From: Paraburkholderia sediminicola
GTDB lineage: Bacteria > Pseudomonadota > Gammaproteobacteria > Burkholderiales > Burkholderiaceae
Assembly (NCBI RefSeq): GCF_902859805.1
Contig: NZ_CADIKC010000002.1
Coordinates: forward strand, 186,001 to 250,000
Length of the DNA: 64,000 nucleotides
Direction: 5' to 3'
Shown here piece after piece: positions 54,946-63,544 of the stretch. The notes below the pieces were generated by a model that saw only the letters and a program-made list of their open reading frames with translations, ran no database searches and was not told the origin of the DNA. Positions within the stretch are counted from its first letter, which is position 1. Each line of letters begins with the position of its first letter. The translations under genes and the position numbers were made by a program.

Positions 54946-55947
54946 ATGGATGCGATCTCTTACGAACGCGCCGGCGATGTCGCCGGCGCCGTGCGCGCGG
55001 CGCAGCAACCGGGTACGGTATTCATCGGCGGCGGCACCAATCTGCTCGACCTGATGAAGGGCGGCGTGGCGCGGCCACTGCGGCTCATCGATATCACGCA
55101 CATCAGCGGACTCGATACGGTCACCACGCTGCCCAATGGCGGCATCCGCATCGGCGCGCTGGTGCGCAACAGCGATGCTGCCAATCATGCGCTGGTGCGC
55201 GAACAATACCCGTTGCTGTCGCAAGCTTTTCTGGCGGGTGCTTCAGCGCAGTTGCGCAATATGGCGACCGTCGGCGGCAATCTGATGCAGCGCACGCGCT
55301 GCGCTTACTTTTACGACACCGCCTTCACGCAGTGCAATAAGCGCATGCCAGGCAGCGGTTGCGCGTCGCTCGAAGGCCACCATCGCACGCAGGCGATTCT
55401 CGGCGCGAGTTCGCAATGCATCGCCGTGAACCCGTCAGATATGAGCGTGGCGCTCGCCGCGCTCGACGCCGTCGTGCACGTAAGCGGAGCCGCGGGCGAG
55501 CGGACGATTCCATTCGCTGATTTTCATCGGCTTCCCGGTGACCGGCCCGATATCGATACGACTTTGCAGGCGGGCGAGTTGATTACGGCCGTCGATTTGC
55601 CGCCGCCGCTGTTCAGCGCGAACGCCCACTATCTGAAGGTGCGTGACCGGGCGAGTTACGCATTTGCGCTGGTCTCGGTGGCCGCCGCATTGCAGATGGA
55701 CGGCGAGCACGTGCAAACCGCACGCATCGCATTGGGCGGCGTCGCGCACAAACCGTGGCGTGCGAGCGCAGCCGAGCAGATGCTCAACGGCCAGCCGCTC
55801 ACGCAGGCGAGGTTGCATGAGGCCGCAGCCGCCGCGCTACGCGATGCGAGGCCGCAGCATGAAAATGCGTTCAAGGTGCAGCTCGCGCAACGCGCGATCG
55901 TGCGCGCAGTGAATCTGGCCGCCGGCCGCAGCGGAGGTGTCGCATGA
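54946..55947 (+). CDS. paoB: Aldehyde oxidoreductase FAD-binding subunit with extra [4Fe-4S] loop
   Basis: A 333-residue FAD subunit. The flavin-binding loop is VFIGGGTNLLDLMKGG and ASAQLRNMATVGGNLMQRTRC is family-typical. A cysteine-bearing insert (RCAYFYDTAFTQCNKRMPGSG) corresponds to the additional cluster of PaoB-like subunits. The start at 54946 has CGGAGCGACC upstream; an in-frame extension to 54829 lies inside paoA. Its last four bases overlap the paoC start. Confidence 0.92.
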   Translation: MDAISYERAGDVAGAVRAAQQPGTVFIGGGTNLLDLMKGGVARPLRLIDITHISGLDTVTTLPNGGIRIGALVRNSDAANHALVREQYPLLSQAFLAGASAQLRNMATVGGNLMQRTRCAYFYDTAFTQCNKRMPGSGCASLEGHHRTQAILGASSQCIAVNPSDMSVALAALDAVVHVSGAAGERTIPFADFHRLPGDRPDIDTTLQAGELITAVDLPPPLFSANAHYLKVRDRASYAFALVSVAAALQMDGEHVQTARIALGGVAHKPWRASAAEQMLNGQPLTQARLHEAAAAALRDARPQHENAFKVQLAQRAIVRAVNLAAGRSGGVA

Positions 55948-58166
55948 ATCTGATCGGTCAACCGCTCGACCGTATCGACGGTATGCTGAAAGTCACCGGC
56001 GAAGCGCGCTACGCCGCCGAGTTTCCTGAGGCGCGCCTTGCGCATGCGGTGCTGGTCACCAGCACGGTTGCAAGCGGCACGATTGCGTCGATCGACGCGA
56101 GCCGCTCGCAGGCATTGCCAGGCGTGCTGCTGGTGATGACGTATCAGAACGCGCCGCGCCTGCCGAATGGCGGCAAGCCCGCGTTGACGCCGCCGGCAGG
56201 TAGGCGCCTGTCGTTGCTGCAGGACAACCAGGTTCACTACAACAACGAGCCGGTCGCGGTGGTGGTTGCCGATACGCTCGAACATGCTACCGACGCCGCG
56301 CGTCAGTTGCGCATCACTTATCAGAGCAGCGCCGCGGTGCTCGATTTCACGCAAGCGAAGCCGAACGGACATGCGCCCGACAAACCGCAAGGCCGCACCA
56401 CGGACACGCAACGCGGCGACTTCGAGGACGGTATGCGCAGCGGCCCCGTCCACGTCGATGCCGTCTACACCACGCCGATCGAACATCACAACCCGATGGA
56501 GCCGCACGCCACGATGGCGCACTGGGACGGCCCGCAACTCACGCTCTACGACTCGACGCAGGGCGTGAGCAATGCGGCGCAGGCGGTTGCGAAGACATTC
56601 GGCATGCCGCCCGGCGACGTACGCGTGATTTCGCCGTTTATCGGCGGTGGCTTCGGCTGCAAGGGTTCATCGTGGTCGCACGTGTCGTTGTGTGCGATGG
56701 CGGCGAAGCAGACCGGGCGACCGGTGCGTCTTGTGCTCGAGCGGCCGCAGATGTTCGGCTCTGTCGGCGCGCGGCCGCGTACCGAGCAGCACTTCACGCT
56801 TGCCGCGCGGCACGACGGCACGCTGACGGCGATGCGCCACGACAGTACGTCGAACACGTCGATGTTCGAAGACTGGACCGAGACCTGCTGCATGGTCACG
56901 CGCATGTTGTACACGGTGCCCAATCAGATCACGACTCACCGGATCGTGCCGATGAATCTCGGCACGCCGACCTTCATGCGCGCGCCAGGCGAGACAACCG
57001 GCTCGTTCGCGCTCGAATCGGCGATGGACGAACTCGCCGTAGCGTTGAAGATGGACCCGCTCGCGCTGCGTCTGAAGAATTACGCGGAGGCCGATCCGCA
57101 GGAAAACAAACCGTGGTCGAGCAAGTCCTTACGCGAGTGCTATCAGATCGGCGCGGAGAAATCTGGCTGGTCGCGGCGCACCGCCGCGCCACGCTCGATG
57201 CGCAACGGCAACACGCTGATCGGCATGGGCATGGCCACCGCCACGTATCCGGCCAATCGCAGCGAAGCCGCGGCGATCGCGCGGATTCTGCCGGACGGCA
57301 GCGCCATGGTCGCCTCCGGCACGCAGGACCTCGGCACCGGCACCTATACGGTGATGACCCAGGTGGCCGCCGACGCCCTCGGCTTCGCGCCGGAAAACAT
57401 CCACTTCGCGCTCGGCGATTCGTCGCTGCCGAGAGCGCCGGGGTCGGGCGGCTCGCAATCGGCGGCGAGCGTTTCGCCCGCGGTGCGCGAGGCTGCAAGC
57501 CAGGCGCGCAGCCAGCTGATCGCGTTGGCGCTCGCCGACGAAGCCTCGCCGGTTCACGGCATCGCGCCCGACGACATCACGGTGGAAAACGGCTGGGTCG
57601 TGAGCCGCTCACAACCGTCGAAGCGCGATCCGGCGGCAGCGATCATCGCGCGCTCAGGCGGCAAGCCGATCGAGGCCACCGCGACGGTCAAACCCGGCGA
57701 GGAAAGGCAGAAGTATTCGCTTCACTCGTTTGGCGCCGTGTTTGCCGAAGTCCATGTCGATGCGGACCTCGGCACGATTCGCGTGGCGCGCGTGGTCGGC
57801 GTTTATGACGTGGGCCGCGTGCTGAATCAGAAGACCGCGCGCAGCCAGATGCTGGGCGGCATCGTGTGGGGCGTGGGAGCGGCGCTTCAGGAAGATACGT
57901 CGCTCGACACGCGCTATGGCCGCTTCACCAACGCGAATCTCGCCGAGTACCACGTGCCGGTGAACGCCGACATCGGTTCGCTCGACATCGCGTTCATCGA
58001 TCGGCCAGATCCGTACGTCAACTCGCTCGGCGTGCGCGGCATCGGCGAGATCGGCATCACCGGCGTACCGGCGGCCATCGCGAATGCCGTGTATCACGCA
58101 ACCGGCGTGCGCGTGCGCGATCTGCCGGTGACACTCGACAAGGTGATGAGGACGACGCGCGCATAA
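55944..58166 (+). CDS. paoC: Aldehyde oxidoreductase molybdenum-binding subunit
   Basis: A 740-residue molybdopterin subunit. It contains GEARYAAEF at the start, GGGFGCKGSSW for cofactor binding, and the near-terminal RGIGEIGITGVPAAIANAVYHATG, which includes the conserved active-site glutamate. Length equals YagR/PaoC. It shares the ATGA overlap with paoB. With paoA and paoB it should form a periplasmic alpha-beta-gamma enzyme that detoxifies or uses aldehydes. Confidence 0.94.
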   Translation: MNLIGQPLDRIDGMLKVTGEARYAAEFPEARLAHAVLVTSTVASGTIASIDASRSQALPGVLLVMTYQNAPRLPNGGKPALTPPAGRRLSLLQDNQVHYNNEPVAVVVADTLEHATDAARQLRITYQSSAAVLDFTQAKPNGHAPDKPQGRTTDTQRGDFEDGMRSGPVHVDAVYTTPIEHHNPMEPHATMAHWDGPQLTLYDSTQGVSNAAQAVAKTFGMPPGDVRVISPFIGGGFGCKGSSWSHVSLCAMAAKQTGRPVRLVLERPQMFGSVGARPRTEQHFTLAARHDGTLTAMRHDSTSNTSMFEDWTETCCMVTRMLYTVPNQITTHRIVPMNLGTPTFMRAPGETTGSFALESAMDELAVALKMDPLALRLKNYAEADPQENKPWSSKSLRECYQIGAEKSGWSRRTAAPRSMRNGNTLIGMGMATATYPANRSEAAAIARILPDGSAMVASGTQDLGTGTYTVMTQVAADALGFAPENIHFALGDSSLPRAPGSGGSQSAASVSPAVREAASQARSQLIALALADEASPVHGIAPDDITVENGWVVSRSQPSKRDPAAAIIARSGGKPIEATATVKPGEERQKYSLHSFGAVFAEVHVDADLGTIRVARVVGVYDVGRVLNQKTARSQMLGGIVWGVGAALQEDTSLDTRYGRFTNANLAEYHVPVNADIGSLDIAFIDRPDPYVNSLGVRGIGEIGITGVPAAIANAVYHATGVRVRDLPVTLDKVMRTTRA

Positions 58167-58243
58167 CGGCCCATGCATTGCCGCTTGCCTGCCGATGCGT
58201 TGCATCGCACAATCGGGCACGTCCCTTCTATCGGTGCCCGTCC

Positions 58244-58831
58244 ATGGCCTACGCCTCGCTCGCTACTGGCGTGTTGCTCGCCGCCGGCTTCGGCTCCCGC
58301 TTCGATCCGGACGGCCTGCACAACAAGCTCCTCGCGCAGATGCCCGACGGCACACCCGTCGCGCACGAAGCGGCGCACCGGCTGCTAAGGGTTGTCTCGC
58401 ATGTGCTGGCGGTGGTGCGGCCGGGCTCGGACGCCCTGGCGCGCCTCCTGAACGACGCCGGTTGCGATGTGGTGTTCGCCGAGAGCGCCAATCGTGGCAT
58501 GGGTGCGAGTCTCGCCGCCGCCATCGAAGCCAGCGACGACGCCGAGGGCTGGATCGTCGCGCTTGCCGATATGCCACGCATCGCCACCCCGACGATCGAA
58601 GAAGTGGCGCGCGCGCTCGACAGCGGCGCTTCGATCGTCGCGCCGTTTTATCAGGGCCAGCGCGGCCATCCGGTCGGCTTCGGCATCGAGCATCGGGACG
58701 CCCTGATTGCACTCGACGGCGACACCGGCGCACGTACGCTGCTAACCTCGCAGCGGGTCATGCGGCTGGATGTCGACGATCCCGGGATTCTGCGCGACGT
58801 CGATACGCCGGAAGATCTGCGCAACGTTTAG
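58244..58831 (+). CDS. Molybdenum-cofactor nucleotidyltransferase (MobA/MocA-like)
   Basis: A 195-residue NTP-transferase. ATGVLLAAGFGSRFDPDG at the start is the nucleotide-binding loop, and IVALADMPRIATPTIEE carries the metal-binding Asp. Its place 77 bases after paoC supports cytidylylation of the Mo cofactor for that enzyme, as MocA does for PaoABC. Its stop overlaps, tail to tail, the stop of the convergent LysR gene by four bases. MobA-type guanylylation is the alternative. Confidence 0.85.
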   Translation: MAYASLATGVLLAAGFGSRFDPDGLHNKLLAQMPDGTPVAHEAAHRLLRVVSHVLAVVRPGSDALARLLNDAGCDVVFAESANRGMGASLAAAIEASDDAEGWIVALADMPRIATPTIEEVARALDSGASIVAPFYQGQRGHPVGFGIEHRDALIALDGDTGARTLLTSQRVMRLDVDDPGILRDVDTPEDLRNV

Positions 58832-59745
58832 CTCGACGACATCTGCCGACGGCACATGCCAAGAACGAGCTGCCGAAGCCAACGATGAACCGGGTCATTC
58901 TCCAAACGGGGATGCCACATCTGGGACACCGTAAAACCCTCAGTCGCCACAGGAAGTTCAAACGCGTAGACGCTGACGGCGACACCGGGCTGAGTATTCA
59001 CAAAAGATGCCGGCAGGAGCGCTACCAGATCGGACGCTCGCGCCACGGCCAACGCGGCCGGAAAACTCGGTACAACCGCTACGGTCGTTCGCTCCAAACC
59101 CGACTGCGCAATCGCAGCGTCAAGCGTGTCGATTGTCTGGCGGCCGTATGGAGCGACGACGTGGCCATACGCTGCGTATTGCTCGATCGTCACGTCCTGT
59201 TTCAGGTCCAGGGGATGCCCCTTTCTGACAACCCCAACGTAGCGGTCTCGAAACAAGGCCTGGACGCGAATTTCAGGCCCCATTTCCTCCAGGACACCAA
59301 TCTCGAGATCGGCGGACCCATTGCGCAGATATTCCGCGTTCTTTTCCGGCTTGGACGAAAAGTGCAAACGCACGAACGGCGCCAATGCCGTCACTTCGGC
59401 AATCAATGGCGCACCGAACGCTTCCACGAAAGCTTCATTCACACGAATCGTCAGGGTTCTGCGCAAGGTTGAAAAATCCAGCGCCGCAGGCGACGGACGC
59501 AGTAAGGAACGCGCCTCCTGAACGATGTTTTGTGTGCGCTCGCGAATCCCCTCGGCATATGGCGTCAGCACCATCTGGCGCCCGGCCCGGACCAGGAGTG
59601 GATCGCCGGTCGCGGCACGCAGGCGGGTCAGCGTGCGGCTCATTGCCGACGCACTCAAATGCAACGCCCGGGCCGCGCGCGTCACGTTTTTCTCGGCGAG
59701 CAACGCATCGAGCGCGAAAAGAAGATTCAGGTCCGGTTCGGGCAT
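58828..59745 (-). CDS. LysR-type transcriptional regulator
   Basis: A 305-residue LysR. The helix-turn-helix reads NVTRAARALHLSASAMSRTLTRLRAATG, followed by the effector domain. It is divergent from the short-chain dehydrogenase gene across 172 bases and convergent with the cofactor nucleotidyltransferase. The former is the more likely target. Codon use is slightly less GC-rich than its neighbours at the 3' end, hinting at separate origin with the SDR gene. Confidence 0.92.
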   Translation of the reverse strand: MPEPDLNLLFALDALLAEKNVTRAARALHLSASAMSRTLTRLRAATGDPLLVRAGRQMVLTPYAEGIRERTQNIVQEARSLLRPSPAALDFSTLRRTLTIRVNEAFVEAFGAPLIAEVTALAPFVRLHFSSKPEKNAEYLRNGSADLEIGVLEEMGPEIRVQALFRDRYVGVVRKGHPLDLKQDVTIEQYAAYGHVVAPYGRQTIDTLDAAIAQSGLERTTVAVVPSFPAALAVARASDLVALLPASFVNTQPGVAVSVYAFELPVATEGFTVSQMWHPRLENDPVHRWLRQLVLGMCRRQMSSS

Positions 59746-59917
59746 TTTTTATCGTAATCAGCGGAGGTGGAATAAGGCGTCTGATGCAGATATTAGTTGC
59801 ATTCAGCGCGGCTTCCGCCCTTTCCAGCGCATCGCTATATTGGATTGAACGATTTATCCAAGAGGATCGCTCTCGTCAGATTCAGGTTCGGGAGCGGCTT
59901 CATTTACCGGGAATGCC

Positions 59918-60622
59918 ATGCAAAACACACATTCGCAGAAAACTGTCCTCCTGATCGGCGCCTCGCGCGGCCTTGGATTTGCAATGGTCGAGGAGTATTT
60001 GAAGCGCGGCTATCAGGTCATCGCCACCGGGCGAACTGATTCGACCGGCAAGCTTCGGCAGGTCGCGCAAGCCGCCGCTGGCGCGCTCGAAGTAGAAACT
60101 GTCGATATCACGATCCCCGAGCAGGTCGCAGCACTGCGAGGCCGCCTTGCAGATCGGCGTATCGATGTGCTCTTCGTGAACGCAGGCGTCGTCAACGACG
60201 ATGGTAAAACGCTCGCGGACGTCTCGACCGAGGAGTTTGTGCGGGTGATGGTAACGAACTCGCTGAGTCCGATCAGAGTCATTAACGCGTTTCAGGACCT
60301 TGTCCCGCCGACTGGAACGATCGGCGTCATGTCGTCGGGACAAGGCAGTCTCACGAATGCCACCAACGCGAATTTCGAAGTCTATCGGGGGAGCAAGGCC
60401 GCACTGAATATGTTCATGCGGACCTTCGCGGCGCGCAACGCCGAGTCTCCGCGCAACCTCCTGCTGATGGCGCCTGGATGGGTCCAGACAGACATGGGCG
60501 GTCCTACGGCGCGCTTGACCATCGGGGAGAGCATTCCGAACCTGGTCAACACGATCGAGGCTTATGAAGGACGCGCCGGCCTGCATTACCTTGATTACCT
60601 CGGGAGGGTCGTTCCCTGGTGA
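59918..60622 (+). CDS. Short-chain dehydrogenase/reductase
   Basis: A 234-residue SDR. The coenzyme loop is LLIGASRGLGFAMVEEYL, the structural motif is VLFVNAGV, and the catalytic triad is probably S in GVMSSGQGS with YRGSK (Y-x-x-x-K). The Arg in TGRTDS suggests NADP preference. It is divergent from the LysR regulator. A rho-independent terminator follows at 60677-60717. Substrate unknown. Confidence 0.9.
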   Translation: MQNTHSQKTVLLIGASRGLGFAMVEEYLKRGYQVIATGRTDSTGKLRQVAQAAAGALEVETVDITIPEQVAALRGRLADRRIDVLFVNAGVVNDDGKTLADVSTEEFVRVMVTNSLSPIRVINAFQDLVPPTGTIGVMSSGQGSLTNATNANFEVYRGSKAALNMFMRTFAARNAESPRNLLLMAPGWVQTDMGGPTARLTIGESIPNLVNTIEAYEGRAGLHYLDYLGRVVPW

Positions 60623-60676
60623 TGGGTCTGCGGACGTGCCTCTGCTCCCGTTGCAATTGACGTGCGCCCGTTGTTG

Positions 60677-60717
60677 CGCCGGTCTGATCCGGCTGACTTG
60701 ATCCAGACCGGCGTTTT
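60677..60717 (+). terminator. Rho-independent terminator of the SDR gene
   Basis: CGCCGGTCTG / CAGACCGGCG with TTTT after it; a 16-base loop is partly pairable. It isolates the SDR gene from the SOS promoter that follows. Confidence 0.85.
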
Positions 60718-60723
60718 AGCGCA

Positions 60724-60743
60724 TACTGTATATCCATACAGTA
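60724..60743. promoter_or_regulatory. LexA (SOS) box upstream of the DUF4130-UdgX gene
   Basis: TACTGTATATCCATACAGTA matches the consensus TACTGT-N8-ACAGTA exactly. It lies 53 bases before the ATG at 60797, where LexA would block the promoter. This predicts induction by DNA damage. Confidence 0.88.
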
Positions 60744-60796
60744 TTTTGGCCGCATAGGTACACGCATCCCGATGCGCGCATCCACGGCGCGTCAGC

Positions 60797-62320
60797 ATGA
60801 AACGCATTTCGATCGAACCGTCTTTCGCCATATGGCGGCGCGCCGCGCGGGTGTTGCTGCAGCAAGGTGTCGAGCCCTCGCAGATCGAGTGGGTCGAGTC
60901 TGAAGGTGAAGCCGGGGCGCCGAGTCTACGGGCTACTGAATCCGCATTCGCCACGGCGGGCGCCTCCGAGACAGGAATCGCCCCTGCCCCTGCCTCCGCC
61001 CCCGTCCTCGCCACGCCCGCGATTCCGCGCGAACTGCTCTCCTGGCTGAAAACGGCAGCGTGCTTCCGTGCGCCGGACCGCTGGGCGCTGCTGTACCGCG
61101 TCCTATGGCGCTGGACGCGCGGCGAGCGCAACGTCCTCGATCTCGACGACCCCGACGGCGCGCTGCTGGATCAACGCATCCGGACTATCGAGCGTGAAAC
61201 CGAAGATCTGCTGACACTCACCCTGTTCAGACGGCGTGATCCGTCGATGGAGCCGCCCGAATTCGTCGGCTGGTACGAGCCGCATCACGACTTGCTGGAG
61301 CGTGCCGCCGAGCGGTTCGCCAGGCAAACGGGAAATTCCACGTGGATGCTGGCCACGCCGCACGGCGCGGTGTTCTGGAACGGCATGCTGCTGCGCACCG
61401 ACCGGCCGGTAACGGCGGAGTGCGAGCAAGCCGCGCCGGTATTGGAGGCCAACGCCATGACCGGCGAAGCCATCACCAGCACGCCCACGGAAGCGCTCTG
61501 GCTCGCGTACTACTGCAAGGCCTTCAATGCCCAGCCCTCGCCTGTGCCGCTGCGCTACTGGAGAAGGCCGCCCGCGGGTCCGCCGCTGCCCGCACACCTC
61601 GCGCGCGAACGCAGTCGTCTCGGCGCGCAAAGCGCGGCGGTCACCGTTCCGCCCATGCCGCCGATCGAGTATTCGGCCGTGACGCCCCCTTTGCGGGAGC
61701 CCACCGGCCCGCTCGCCACCTGCCGGCGCTGCGCGTTATGGCGCAATGCGAAACAGCCGGTTGCGGGCGCCGGGCCCGCGCCTGCCGCGATCATGGTGAT
61801 CGGCGAGCAGCCGGGCGAGCACGGGAACCAGCACGGCGAGCCTTTCACCGGGCCGGCCGGCCAACTGCTGGACACCGTGCTGGCGCGCGCCGGACTGGAA
61901 CGCCAGACGCTATATCTGACGTATGCCGTCAAGCATTACAAATGGGAAACGCTCGACCAGCAGCGCGTTCATCGCACGCCCGTGTGGCGCGAAATCGAGG
62001 CTTGCCAGTACTGGCTGGAAAAAGAACTGGCGCAGGTCGCGCCACGCGTGGTCGTCACACTGGGCGCGACCGCGTTGCAAACGCTGACCGGCCCGCACGT
62101 CAATCTGTCCGAATACCTCGGGCAAACCATCGCTCACAACGGCCGTCTGATCGTGCCGACCTGGCACCCGTCGTATGCACTAGGAATGGCCGACGCCACG
62201 TTGCGCGACAACGTCGTAGCGACCATTGCGGCGGCGTTCAGCCGCGCGGCGGCGCTGGCGGGAGACAGCGCGCCACCTGAAGGTGAGCATGTTCGGGATA
62301 GGTCAGATGCCCAACGGTGA
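60797..62320 (+). CDS. DUF4130-UdgX fusion, uracil-DNA-binding repair protein
   Basis: A 507-residue fusion. The N-terminal half (about 8-270) resembles DUF4130: FAIWRRAARVLLQQGV, ALLYRVLWRWTRGERN and FVGWYEPHHDLLERAAERFAR. The C-terminal half (about 305-490) is a UDG-fold domain with GEQPGEHGNQHGEPFTGPAGQ and the motif VPTWHPSYALG. The UdgX loop that normally reads KRRIH is QQRVH here; H392 occupies the place of the histidine that forms a covalent bond with abasic DNA in characterised UdgX. A LexA box lies directly upstream. The radical-SAM partner gene often found with this fusion is absent. Confidence 0.9.
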   Translation: MKRISIEPSFAIWRRAARVLLQQGVEPSQIEWVESEGEAGAPSLRATESAFATAGASETGIAPAPASAPVLATPAIPRELLSWLKTAACFRAPDRWALLYRVLWRWTRGERNVLDLDDPDGALLDQRIRTIERETEDLLTLTLFRRRDPSMEPPEFVGWYEPHHDLLERAAERFARQTGNSTWMLATPHGAVFWNGMLLRTDRPVTAECEQAAPVLEANAMTGEAITSTPTEALWLAYYCKAFNAQPSPVPLRYWRRPPAGPPLPAHLARERSRLGAQSAAVTVPPMPPIEYSAVTPPLREPTGPLATCRRCALWRNAKQPVAGAGPAPAAIMVIGEQPGEHGNQHGEPFTGPAGQLLDTVLARAGLERQTLYLTYAVKHYKWETLDQQRVHRTPVWREIEACQYWLEKELAQVAPRVVVTLGATALQTLTGPHVNLSEYLGQTIAHNGRLIVPTWHPSYALGMADATLRDNVVATIAAAFSRAAALAGDSAPPEGEHVRDRSDAQR

Positions 62321-62505
62321 GCCTCTGCGGGAACCTACAGCAGAACCGGCCCGCTCAGGCATGCCGCTTGCGTCGACCGCACCGGTTACACAAGTCGCGA
62401 CAATTCCGCCTAAGCTGATGTGACGCCGCCAATCCAGCAAGTTTGTCGCGCGCAATATCGAAGCTTCGAATGCGGCCCCGCGCGTTTCGAAACTACCCAC
62501 GTCCC

Positions 62506-63210
62506 ATGAGCGAAACCAGCCCACGCCTTTTTATCGTCTCGCCCCATTTCGACGACGCCGTCTTCAGTTGCGGCGCGCTACTCGCCGCCCATCCTGACGC
62601 CGCGGTCTGCACGGTGTTTGCCGCGCCGCCCGAACAGGAGATGCACACCGAATGGGATGAAAAATCGGGTTTCACGAGCGCCCATCAGGCCACTCACGCC
62701 CGCACGCTCGAAGACAACCTCGCCCTGGAAGTGCTCGACGCGATTCCGCTACGCATGCCGTTTCGCGGCAGCCAATACATGGATTCGCCGTCGATCAGCA
62801 AACTGGCGGCCGTGCTTGAAGAAACCATCTACCGCACAACCGCGAACACGCTGCTCATGCCGCTCGGCCTGCATCATGACGATCATGTGCTGGTATTCGA
62901 AGCCTGCTGCGAAATCCTGCCGCGCCTGTCGCATCTCACGTGGTTTGCCTATGAGGACGCGATTCACCGCCGCACGCCCGGCGTCGTGCAGGCGCGGCTC
63001 GCCGACCTCGCGCAACGCGGCGTCGTCGCGACGCCGGCCTATCCGAGCGTCGGCCACACGATCGATCTCGCGCGCCGCACGCAGCTCAAACGCGAAGCGG
63101 TGAACGCTTACGTAAGCCAGCTGCGCGCCTTCGGCGCGGGCAATTACGACGACGTTTTCGACACCGAACGCTACTGGCAATTGAGCGTGGGGCGCCGCAG
63201 GAAAAAGTAG
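62506..63210 (+). CDS. PIG-L/LmbE family deacetylase
   Basis: A 234-residue zinc-hydrolase. The N-terminal motif IVSPHFDDAVFSCG (HxDD type) and the later LGLHHDDHVLVFEAC provide metal ligands and the catalytic Asp. The ATG at 62506 is preferred; the frame begins 21 codons earlier in non-conserved sequence. Family members deacetylate N-acetyl sugars, but substrate and pathway are not indicated by the neighbours. Confidence 0.87.
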   Translation: MSETSPRLFIVSPHFDDAVFSCGALLAAHPDAAVCTVFAAPPEQEMHTEWDEKSGFTSAHQATHARTLEDNLALEVLDAIPLRMPFRGSQYMDSPSISKLAAVLEETIYRTTANTLLMPLGLHHDDHVLVFEACCEILPRLSHLTWFAYEDAIHRRTPGVVQARLADLAQRGVVATPAYPSVGHTIDLARRTQLKREAVNAYVSQLRAFGAGNYDDVFDTERYWQLSVGRRRKK

Positions 63211-63329
63211 GAGTGCGCGGCGTGCTGGATCGCCTACGCTAGAAGGAAACGGCTGGCGTGTGGGTGAACTCGACCGACAGCGGCCGTACCGCCCGCTTTC
63301 CGTTCGCCTCTCAACTCAAAGGTGATGCA

Positions 63330-63482
63330 ATGAGCTACGACATGCATACCAGCCCGATTCCCGACCCGAACGCCGATCCGAACCGGGACCCGGAAGCCGA
63401 TCCGCTCGTGCCGCCGTCGCCGGGTCATCACACCGAGGAGCCGCAGCGACCCGATGGACCGCCGGACAAAGACCCGGTGTGA
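63330..63482 (+). CDS. Small proline/aspartate-rich protein
   Basis: A 50-residue frame with AAAGGTGA six bases before its ATG. The sequence is dominated by Pro, Asp and Glu (SPIPDPNADPNRDPEADPLV) and is predicted disordered. The dense ribosome site and composition favour a real gene, similar to small orphan proteins common in this group. Function unknown. Confidence 0.6.
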   Translation: MSYDMHTSPIPDPNADPNRDPEADPLVPPSPGHHTEEPQRPDGPPDKDPV

Positions 63483-63544
63483 CGGCACGGCGCGCGTGTT
63501 ACCCGCTGCCGGATCATGACGGCACGCGCGACTGATCGTGCGCT

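Noticed and set aside
56672..57808. 378-codon plus-strand ORF
   Set aside because: Out-of-frame shadow inside the molybdenum subunit, Arg/Ala-rich with no domain.
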